A stretch of 10,630 nt of DNA from the NCBI GenBank assembly GCA_003456455.1, contig DMRV01000171.1, forward strand, positions 1 through 10,630, given 5' to 3'. Positions 1 through 5,696 of the stretch are shown here, piece by piece. The notes under the pieces are model-generated. The model was not told where the DNA came from. It was given only the letters and a program-made list of their open reading frames with translations, and searched no databases. Position numbers and translations under genes: made by a program. This stretch comes from Flavobacteriales bacterium. Its GTDB lineage: Bacteria; Bacteroidota; Bacteroidia; UBA10329. How positions within the stretch are numbered: position 1 is the first letter of the stretch; every line of letters begins with the position of its first letter.

Positions 1-183
1 TTCTTTAAGCTTCTTTTTCCAAGCTTTCTTTACATCGTCCGTGCTAGACCCAACTAACATTACGGTTAAGCTGTTTCTGCTGGTTCCATCAATAGCAACC
101 ACTTCTTCTTTAACTTTAATCTTGTCTTGTGCAAACACGGCTGCTGAGATAACAAGCAAACCGAGAGTAAATAATTTCTTCAT
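1..183 (-). CDS. Small secreted protein, N-terminal part only (runs off the window)
   Basis: The first 61 codons of a minus-strand gene are present, with an ATG at 183-181. Residues 1-19 form a clear Sec signal peptide: two Lys after Met, a hydrophobic stretch LFTLGLLVISAAV, then FAQ with likely cleavage before Gln19. The mature part begins DKIKVKEEVVAIDG and continues with a short Lys-rich stretch (TDDVKKAWKKKLKE) at the window edge. From memory, small exported proteins in Flavobacteriia have a similar beta-strand start followed by a segment like DDVKKAWKKKLK; their function is unknown and I cannot assign a family. The gene lies 114 nt downstream of the TlpA-like gene on the same strand, which allows its own promoter. 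The best candidate is TTTATTTG at 220-213, one mismatch from TAnnTTTG, with no well-spaced -33 box. That candidate is weak. Confidence 0.75.
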   Translation of the reverse strand, partial: MKKLFTLGLLVISAAVFAQDKIKVKEEVVAIDGTSRNSLTVMLVGSSTDDVKKAWKKKLKE

Positions 184-297
184 AGTAGTGACTGGTTTTT
201 TAGTTTAGAATTCAAATAAAGCAATTTTCGTTCCGTGTATTTGTCAAACGAGTTGTCATATTGAAAATGCGCTAACGCGAAACGTGAATAAAGACTA

Positions 298-1539
298 TTA
301 CTCCATCAGCAACTGAGCAACAAATTGATTGGTTTCTTCAACAAATTCCTTGTAGTATTCTCCAGTTCCCGGGCCAGAAAAACCTGTATGTATTCTTCGC
401 ACACTTCCACCCCTGTCTATGAAAATACTTGTTGGAAAAGAAAGCACATGATTTAGCATTGGAAGTCTTTTTGCTGCTTCTGTTTTGCTCGCCTTTCCAG
501 CTAAAAGAATCTCGTATGGAATTTTGAAATGCTCCTTCAATCGATTTAATGATTTAACGTTTGTTTCCGGATTATCGCTTTTCTCAAATGCGAGCGAAAC
601 CACCTCTAAGCCTTGCTTATGGAACTTCTCGTGCAACGAAACCAAGTACGCTGTTTCGTCCATACAGTTCGGACACCAACTTCCCATAATTTGTACAATA
701 ACAACCTTGTTTTTAAACGTTTCATCATTTAAACTAACGGTTTTTCCTTCTAAGTTTTGAAATGAGAAATCAAGCTTAGAATAGCCGGATTTAATAAATG
801 TGAGTGTGTTTGGATCTGGCAATTCAAAGTTTTCATCTCTAACACCAACCCAGTCTTCTTGCCAATGACTTCCAGACCAGAAACTGCCTTCAATACGGTT
901 TCCAGTAACTTTTGCCTTGAATAGAAAAACGTGCGAGCCATCGAAACAAGAAAGCATTAGGCTATCGCCAGATACGTTTCCTTCTAAATAGCGGTAATCG
1001 CCTGTTTTGGTGAGAAAAGTACCAAAAGCTCGATTTCCGTGTTGTTCGAAAACACCAATCGCGGGATATTCGTTTTCAGTTTCTGGACTGAAGGCTATTT
1101 GCCATTTCCCCGTTACATCTATATTAGGACTGGCGGTAGTTGAAAACCTTGTTTGCGAATCTTGAGATGTTGTGAAGGGAAGTTGGTAATGGTTACTTCG
1201 TGAGTAATCGAAGAAGCTTCCGCTGATTATACCATCTTCTATTTTTCCGATTAACGCTGTGTTGAAAATTGGAAGTCGGATAAAAACGCTGTCGCCACGC
1301 ACTTCAAATTCATCTGCGCGTATCCGCTCGTCACCGTTTATGGCGTAAAACTGAATTGTTTGATTTTCCTCTAAAATCTCAGCATGAAATGGAAGTTTTT
1401 CGTTGCCTATGTCAACAGTAAAATGCCATTTATTAACCAGCAAATTGGGCTGTTTTTGTTTAGTACACCCAGAAAAGAATAGGGTAAAAATGACCAGTGG
1501 TAAAAACGGCCAACTAACTTTCAATAAACTCGCTTTCAA
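298..1539 (-). CDS. TlpA-like thioredoxin-fold lipoprotein with two N-terminal beta-domain repeats
   Basis: A 413-residue exported lipoprotein, likely a thiol-disulfide oxidoreductase facing the periplasm. Residues 12-25 are a hydrophobic signal ending in the lipobox FSGC, with Cys25 the lipidated residue. Residues 36-230 hold two similar beta-rich segments (about 36-112 and 143-222), each starting with a KW motif and ending I-x-GSF. Residues 255-413 are a TlpA/redoxin fold: the active-site motif is WCPNC at 288-292 and the cis-proline is Pro369 in FPT. The likely role is reducing or isomerising disulfides, or another redox job in the envelope; the substrate is unknown. The reading frame has no ATG near its beginning. 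I use TTG at 1539; TTG at 1527 would give an equally good, shorter signal. The start overlaps the upstream lipoprotein gene by 26 nt (14 nt with the second TTG), so translation is probably coupled. Tandem stops TAA TAG end it. Confidence 0.88.
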   Translation of the reverse strand: MKASLLKVSWPFLPLVIFTLFFSGCTKQKQPNLLVNKWHFTVDIGNEKLPFHAEILEENQTIQFYAINGDERIRADEFEVRGDSVFIRLPIFNTALIGKIEDGIISGSFFDYSRSNHYQLPFTTSQDSQTRFSTTASPNIDVTGKWQIAFSPETENEYPAIGVFEQHGNRAFGTFLTKTGDYRYLEGNVSGDSLMLSCFDGSHVFLFKAKVTGNRIEGSFWSGSHWQEDWVGVRDENFELPDPNTLTFIKSGYSKLDFSFQNLEGKTVSLNDETFKNKVVIVQIMGSWCPNCMDETAYLVSLHEKFHKQGLEVVSLAFEKSDNPETNVKSLNRLKEHFKIPYEILLAGKASKTEAAKRLPMLNHVLSFPTSIFIDRGGSVRRIHTGFSGPGTGEYYKEFVEETNQFVAQLLME

Positions 1540-2068
1540 TGGAATATTCTGAATCGAATAGGAGCGTGACTGAAAGCTTTCCTTTCATCATGTATCCTTC
1601 GCCTGTCGTAAAGTAAAGGCTTTGGTCAGAGCTGTAAAGGAAGTTTTTCGTTCTTCTGTCTACAGAAATCTGCAAACATTGCTTGGTGTCTTTATCCACG
1701 GTAACAACAACGTTTTTCACTGGGATTTCCTCGTTTTCGGTTTTGTATGTAATTACAAAAACACGTTCCAAAGAAATACTGTCAACCTTAAACTCTCCTC
1801 TCCATGCGGGGCGGTTAATGTCTGCTTCTTTAAAAACGTCTAGTTCTTCTTTCCAGTCAATATTACCACGCTCAATAATATGGCTGTGTCCGTCTTTAGT
1901 TACGTGCTTCCGAACCCACTGCCCTTTGCCTTGCAGATTATCCATCTGTTTGGATATAAACGCTGGCAAATCATAGTAATACCGCTGGTCTTCAAAAAGC
2001 GCCTCCGCTGGATCTTGCGAACAAGAACTCAGAAAAACTACTAAAGCGATATATAGAGGGTTTTTCAA
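1514..2068 (-). CDS. Lipoprotein of unknown function in an aldehyde dehydrogenase operon
   Basis: A 184-residue predicted lipoprotein: a short signal (residues 1-15, NPLYIALVVFLSS) followed by Cys16, giving the lipobox LSSC. The mature protein has no motif I recognise. It starts with an acidic-aromatic stretch (LFEDQRYYYDLPAFI), then a KGQWVRKHV segment and an alternating hydrophobic pattern that looks like a beta-sheet domain. I recall unnamed lipoproteins of similar length and layout in Flavobacteriia but cannot name a family. The start is TTG at 2068. The nearest in-frame Met is residue 42, which would lose the signal, so TTG is well supported. It begins 9 nt after the dehydrogenase stop, in the same frame, and its 3' end overlaps the TlpA-like gene by 26 nt. 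Co-transcription with both is therefore very likely. A role beside the thioredoxin-fold lipoprotein is an inference from position only. Confidence 0.8.
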   Translation of the reverse strand: MKNPLYIALVVFLSSCSQDPAEALFEDQRYYYDLPAFISKQMDNLQGKGQWVRKHVTKDGHSHIIERGNIDWKEELDVFKEADINRPAWRGEFKVDSISLERVFVITYKTENEEIPVKNVVVTVDKDTKQCLQISVDRRTKNFLYSSDQSLYFTTGEGYMMKGKLSVTLLFDSEYSIESEFIES

Positions 2069-2077
2069 ATCGGGTAA

Positions 2078-3637
2078 TCAGAGATCGAATTTTATTCCTT
2101 GCGCCAATGGCAATTCAGTGCTGTAGTTGATAGTATTCGTTTGTCTTCTCATGTAAACTTTCCACGCATCAGAACCTGATTCACGTCCTCCACCTGTTTC
2201 TTTCTCTCCACCAAAAGCACCACCAATTTCTGCTCCTGATGTTCCAATGTTCACATTTGCAATTCCGCAATCAGAACCAGCATAGCTCAGAAACAACTCA
2301 GCTTGACGCAAATCCGTTGTCATTATTGCAGATGAAAGACCTTGCACTACACCATTTTGCAACCCAATTGCTTCGTCAATATCGCTATACTTTAACAAAT
2401 ACAGAATAGGAGCAAAAGTTTCGTTTTGCACGATTTGAAAACTATTCTTGGCTTCAGCAATGGCTGGTTTTACATAGCATCCGCTTTCATATCCTTCGCC
2501 TTCCAGCACACCACCTTCAACCACAATATTTCCGCCTTCAGCTTTTACTTGTTCTAATGCGTTCAAGTATGCCTCAACAGCTTGCTTGTCAATTAAAGGC
2601 CCAACGTGATTGTTTTGATCCAACGGATTTCCAATGCGCAATTGGCCATAAGCTTTTGCCAAACTATTCTTCACTTCATCATATACACTTTCATGAATAA
2701 TCAATCTTCGTGTGCTGGTGCAACGTTGCCCGCATGTTCCAACTGCTCCGAAAAGTGCGCCAACTATCGAAATGTTCAAATCAGCATTTTCGGTGATGAT
2801 TACCGCATTGTTTCCTCCTAATTCTAGAAGTGTTTTTCCTAATCTGGCACCAACGGCAACAGCCACTTTTTTCCCCATTCTGATAGAACCAGTAGCTGAC
2901 ACAAGCGGAACACGCTTATCGTTGGTCATCATTTCACCTACAGTATAATCACCGTGAACTAGACCACTAACGCCTTCTGGTACATTATTCTTTTCAAAAA
3001 CTTCTTTGATAATATTCTGGCAAGCAACAGCAGAAATAGGCGCTTTCTCAGAAGGTTTCCAAACACAAGTGTCACCGCAAACCCAAGCAAGCATTGTATT
3101 CCAACTCCACACTGCTACAGGGAAATTAAATGCTGAAATGATTCCAACAACTCCCATGGGGTGATATTGCTCGTACATTCTGTGAAGTGGTCTCTCCGAA
3201 TGCATCGTTAAACCGTATAGCTGACGCGAAAGACCAACTGCAAAATCGCAGATGTCAATCATTTCTTGCACTTCACCTAAACCTTCTTGCAAACTTTTTC
3301 CCATTTCATAGGAAACCAGTTTCCCTAATGGATCTTTCTTTTCTCTAAGTGCATCTCCAATTTGTCGAACAACCTCTCCGCGTGCTGGAGCTGTCCAAGT
3401 ACGCCAAACTTTAAACCCTTCTTGAGCCTTTACAATTACCGTTTCGTAGTCATCTGCTCCGCAAGAACCAACCGATGCAATCAAATTGCCGTCAACAGGA
3501 GAGTAGGAAGCAATTTCTTTTCCTGAACCTTTAAAATCAACTAAACCAGTAGAACCAGCTGGGTTTACTGGTTTGATGTTTAGTGCGTTTAGTACTTCTT
3601 CTATCTCAGTTTTCATATCGGTCAATACCTCTTGCAT
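2078..3637 (-). CDS. amaB: ALDH7-type aldehyde dehydrogenase (piperideine-6-carboxylate / aminoadipate-semialdehyde dehydrogenase)
   Basis: A 519-residue NAD(P)-dependent aldehyde dehydrogenase of the antiquitin (ALDH7) family. It probably oxidises alpha-aminoadipate semialdehyde, in equilibrium with piperideine-6-carboxylate, to aminoadipate in lysine breakdown. Visible residues include Asn171 (FNFP, oxyanion hole), Lys194 in WKPSE (cofactor binding), the TGSIRMG turn at 249-255, general base Glu272 in LLELGG, the nucleophile Cys306 in GQRC and Glu407 in ETFAP. The C-terminal GAEIGGAFGGEKETGGGRESGSD block (468-490) and the ending LPLAQGIKFDL are the ALDH7 signature and separate it from other ALDH classes. 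Length is normal for the family. ATG at 3637 is used; ATG at 3616 (512 residues) is also possible, and the -7 box fits either. No lysine aminotransferase gene is visible nearby, so the lysine assignment and symbol rest on family similarity. It heads an operon with two lipoprotein genes. Confidence 0.93.
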   Translation of the reverse strand: MQEVLTDMKTEIEEVLNALNIKPVNPAGSTGLVDFKGSGKEIASYSPVDGNLIASVGSCGADDYETVIVKAQEGFKVWRTWTAPARGEVVRQIGDALREKKDPLGKLVSYEMGKSLQEGLGEVQEMIDICDFAVGLSRQLYGLTMHSERPLHRMYEQYHPMGVVGIISAFNFPVAVWSWNTMLAWVCGDTCVWKPSEKAPISAVACQNIIKEVFEKNNVPEGVSGLVHGDYTVGEMMTNDKRVPLVSATGSIRMGKKVAVAVGARLGKTLLELGGNNAVIITENADLNISIVGALFGAVGTCGQRCTSTRRLIIHESVYDEVKNSLAKAYGQLRIGNPLDQNNHVGPLIDKQAVEAYLNALEQVKAEGGNIVVEGGVLEGEGYESGCYVKPAIAEAKNSFQIVQNETFAPILYLLKYSDIDEAIGLQNGVVQGLSSAIMTTDLRQAELFLSYAGSDCGIANVNIGTSGAEIGGAFGGEKETGGGRESGSDAWKVYMRRQTNTINYSTELPLAQGIKFDL

Positions 3638-3660
3638 TTGCTTTCAATTGTGCGTTTCAG

Positions 3661-3668
3661 CAAAGGTA
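3661..3668 (-). promoter_or_regulatory. Candidate -7 box for the aldehyde dehydrogenase operon
   Basis: The minus strand reads TACCTTTG, a perfect match to the Bacteroidota housekeeping -7 consensus TAnnTTTG. Transcription would begin near 3655, giving a leader of about 18 nt to the ATG at 3637 or about 40 nt to the ATG at 3616. No TTTG lies at the ideal distance; the nearest is 26 nt upstream (3698-3695), longer than the usual 19 or so. The box is good and its position fits; the -33 part is weak. Confidence 0.55.
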
Positions 3669-3692
3669 ACAAATAAGGCAGCCTCGAGTTCA

Positions 3693-3742
3693 GACAAACA
3701 AATACCCCCACCGAATCAGCCGAAGCGTCATACGATGGGGGT
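3693..3742 (-). terminator. Hairpin terminator candidate behind the PAS gene
   Basis: ACCCCCA at 3704-3710 and TGGGGGT at 3736-3742 are exact inverted repeats. Beyond one mismatch, CG/CG continues the stem, leaving a loop of about 19 nt. On the minus strand the hairpin is followed by the T-rich run TATTTGTTTGT. It lies about 100 nt after the PAS gene stop and upstream of the dehydrogenase -7 box, so it would separate the two transcripts. The loop is long and the tail is broken by G residues. An operator for the downstream operon is an alternative. Confidence 0.45.
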
Positions 3743-3840
3743 GAAACCAGGAATTGGAACTGTGTTTCAAATATAAAACATCATTTCCAATAAATACGAC
3801 TTACACCAAAAAAAATACGACCAACGCCCAATTCTGCTAG

Positions 3841-4230
3841 TTAAAACGTAAGCGTGAGTATGAACTCCACCTCATTTTGGTCTTTCAACGTTTTACTCAA
3901 TGTGGAAACGTGCTTGTAAGTGCCGTCTTTCTTGAGCATCCGATATTCAACTCGGTTTACTTCCTTAGTTACGGTTACTTCTGCATGAGATTTAAGAATT
4001 GTCTGAAAATCATCAGGGTGAAAGAAGTCATAAGCTGATTGTCCCATGAGATCTTCTTCCGTGTAACCAACAAACTCAGTGACACTTGGAGAAGATTTTA
4101 TGTGGATACCTTGAGAATTGTGAAATCCAACCATCGCTTCTCGAGTTACGCAATTGTTTATCAGGTTTTCGGCTTCCTCAATTGTTGAACATTGAAAAAA
4201 TGCTGTTTCTAGGGTTGTAGGTAATGACAT
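3841..4230 (-). CDS. Stand-alone PAS domain protein
   Basis: A 129-residue cytoplasmic protein made of one PAS domain (about residues 25-129) and nothing else. The central stretch SPSVTEFVGYTEEDLMGQ, followed by FHPDD (71-75), and then a PAC-like YRMLKKDGTYKHV are classic PAS_3/PAS_9 features. There is no kinase, cyclase, helix-turn-helix or receiver domain, and the stop falls right after the last PAS strand. PAS domains sense small ligands, cofactors or redox state, or mediate protein contacts; which applies here cannot be told. I see no conserved Cys of the LOV type, so flavin photochemistry is unlikely. The ATG at 4230 is the clear start. A strong promoter lies upstream and the transcript seems monocistronic, with a terminator candidate before the dehydrogenase operon. 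It may act through a partner encoded elsewhere. Confidence 0.85.
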   Translation of the reverse strand: MSLPTTLETAFFQCSTIEEAENLINNCVTREAMVGFHNSQGIHIKSSPSVTEFVGYTEEDLMGQSAYDFFHPDDFQTILKSHAEVTVTKEVNRVEYRMLKKDGTYKHVSTLSKTLKDQNEVEFILTLTF

Positions 4231-4234
4231 AGGT

Positions 4235-4250
4235 TGGGGTTCTGGGGTTC
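4235..4250. repeat. Tandem 8-bp direct repeat just before the PAS gene start
   Basis: TGGGGTTC occurs twice back to back (4235-4242 and 4243-4250). Read on the PAS mRNA it is GAACCCCA twice, ending 4 nt before the ATG, where a ribosome would bind. It could be a binding site for a protein or RNA controlling translation, or chance repetition. Only the repeat itself is certain. Confidence 0.6.
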
Positions 4251-4264
4251 AGAGGTTTTACGCA

Positions 4265-4289
4265 CCACTTTTTTTGTTGAAAAAAATGG
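4265..4289. other. A/T hairpin in the leader of the PAS gene
   Basis: Seven T (4269-4275), the loop GTTG (4276-4279) and seven A (4280-4286) form a perfect 7-bp stem. It is extended by CCA/TGG (4265-4267 with 4287-4289) past one bulged C. With the promoter at 4298-4328, this hairpin would form at the very 5' end of the PAS mRNA, where it could stabilise the transcript. It could also be an A/T-tract DNA element between the divergent PAS and PhoH genes. Confidence 0.5.
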
Positions 4290-4297
4290 GACAATCA

Positions 4298-4328
4298 CAA
4301 AACTAAGATTACGGGTGAGGAGTTCAAA
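4298..4328 (-). promoter_or_regulatory. Promoter of the PAS gene, full Bacteroidota consensus
   Basis: The minus strand carries TTTG at 4328-4325, a 19-nt spacer, then TAGTTTTG at 4305-4298. This matches the TTTG-N19-TAnnTTTG pattern known for the Bacteroidota primary sigma factor. Transcription would begin near 4291, giving a leader of about 60 nt containing the A/T hairpin and the GAACCCCA repeats. It is the best promoter in the window. Confidence 0.75.
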
Positions 4329-4358
4329 GCATTAATTTTCATACACAACTCCAACAGT

Positions 4359-5696
4359 ATGGTAAAGAAGAAAGAAGAGCGAAAAATATTTGTTTTAGAC
4401 ACATCCGTAATCATTTACGACCACAATGCTATAACACAATTTGACGAGCATGATGTGGCCATTCCGATTACGGTCTTGGAAGAACTAGATAATTTTAAGA
4501 AGGGAAACGACAGCAAGAATTTTGCGGCACGTGAGTTCATTCGTGAACTGGATGTGCTGGCTGGAACCAAAAGATTGCAGGAATGGATTCCTATAAACGG
4601 GCCAAAGAAGGGTTCGTTTAAGGTTGTAATGACAGGCGGTAAAGCCGATGTTGACGCGAACAGAATTTTTGGAGAAAACAAAGCGGATCATAATATTTTG
4701 AATGCGGCTTTAACGGTTCAAACAGAGTTTCCAGACCGCAAAGTTGTTCTCGTTAGTAAGGACATCAATTTACGCTTGAAGGCAAAGTCGTTGAACGTGA
4801 ATGCCGAGGATTATGAAACAGGGAAAATTAAGGATGTAAGCACCTTATACAAAGGAGAAACAAGTGTTGACGGCATTGAATCTTCCGTTATCAACGACTT
4901 GTATAAAGAAGGCACTTGCGCCCCAGAAACGGTGGGTTTGGAGACTGCGCCAAACAATCATTATTACATTCTTAAGAATGGTAAGAAATCTGCTTTGGTG
5001 CACAGCAATCCAGAGACAGGAATGCTGCATCGGATTGAAAAAACAACTGCGTATGGTATTAGACCGCTAAATGCAGAACAAGTATTTGCACTACACGCCA
5101 TTCTCGATCCGAATATAAAACTGGTTACGCTTCAAGGAGTTGCTGGAACAGGGAAAACGCTCTTGGCGCTTGCAGGTGCAATGGAACAGAAAAAAGATTT
5201 TAGACAGATTTACCTCGCACGACCAATCGTTCCATTAAGCAACAGAGACATTGGTTTCTTGCCTGGTGATATTAAGAGTAAGATTAACCCTTACATGGAG
5301 CCACTTTGGGATAACCTAAAGTTTATTCAAAGTCAGTTTCCTGAAAGGGGAAAAGAAGCCAAGCAAATTCAGCTGATGGTGGAGCAAGAAAAGCTGATGA
5401 TTACTCCGCTTGCTTACATAAGAGGTAGAAGTTTGAGCAATATCTTTTTCATTATTGATGAAGCGCAAAACCTCACTCCACATGAGGTGAAAACAATTAT
5501 TACACGTGCTGGAGAAAACACAAAAATCATTTTTACAGGAGACATTTTTCAGATAGACACACCTTACTTAGACACCCAGAGTAACGGACTTTCTTACCTC
5601 ATAGAAAAGGTGAAGGGAAATAAGCTGTGTGCGCATGTTACACTTGAAAAAGGCGAGCGTTCTGAGCTTGCGAATTTGGCAAACGAGCTTCTATAA
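4359..5696 (+). CDS. PIN-PhoH family ATPase (PhoH-like)
   Basis: A 445-residue cytoplasmic protein combining an N-terminal PIN nuclease domain with a C-terminal PhoH ATPase/helicase-like domain. The PIN acidic residues are visible: Asp14 (VLDTSVII), Glu41/Glu42 (VLEELDNF), Asp110 (ADHNIL) and Asp135 (SKDINLRLKA). The PhoH part has Walker A GVAGTGKT at 260-267, Walker B FFIIDEAQ at 363-370, the TGD motif at 393-395 and a late Arg434 in GERSE. Family members of this layout are linked to RNA unwinding and cleavage; the cellular targets here are unknown. Length is usual for the fusion. The ATG at 4359 is the first in frame, with no Shine-Dalgarno. A near -7 box (TAATTTTC, 4333-4340) lacks a -33 partner. 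The 3' end overlaps the convergent secreted-protein gene by 6 bp, with the TAA stop reading as a Leu codon on the other strand. Confidence 0.95.
   Translation: MVKKKEERKIFVLDTSVIIYDHNAITQFDEHDVAIPITVLEELDNFKKGNDSKNFAAREFIRELDVLAGTKRLQEWIPINGPKKGSFKVVMTGGKADVDANRIFGENKADHNILNAALTVQTEFPDRKVVLVSKDINLRLKAKSLNVNAEDYETGKIKDVSTLYKGETSVDGIESSVINDLYKEGTCAPETVGLETAPNNHYYILKNGKKSALVHSNPETGMLHRIEKTTAYGIRPLNAEQVFALHAILDPNIKLVTLQGVAGTGKTLLALAGAMEQKKDFRQIYLARPIVPLSNRDIGFLPGDIKSKINPYMEPLWDNLKFIQSQFPERGKEAKQIQLMVEQEKLMITPLAYIRGRSLSNIFFIIDEAQNLTPHEVKTIITRAGENTKIIFTGDIFQIDTPYLDTQSNGLSYLIEKVKGNKLCAHVTLEKGERSELANLANELL

Noticed and set aside
262..290. A GC-rich spot (GCGCTAACGCG) after the TlpA-like gene as a terminator
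   Set aside because: The stem is only about 3 bp and has no T-rich tail.
485..760. Plus-strand frame antisense to the TlpA-like gene, and similar antisense frames in the dehydrogenase and lamin-tail genes
   Set aside because: They have no start context, motif or signal, and they mirror strongly supported coding regions.
2066..2080. Possible dehydrogenase-lipoprotein fusion by stop-codon read-through
   Set aside because: The two genes are in the same frame with only one TGA and three codons between them. The lipoprotein signal peptide needs a free N-terminus, so separate proteins are far more likely.
4359..5696. PIN-PhoH as a toxin-antitoxin module
   Set aside because: PIN domains occur in toxins, but here the PIN domain is fused to PhoH, the usual housekeeping layout, and no small antitoxin gene lies before it.
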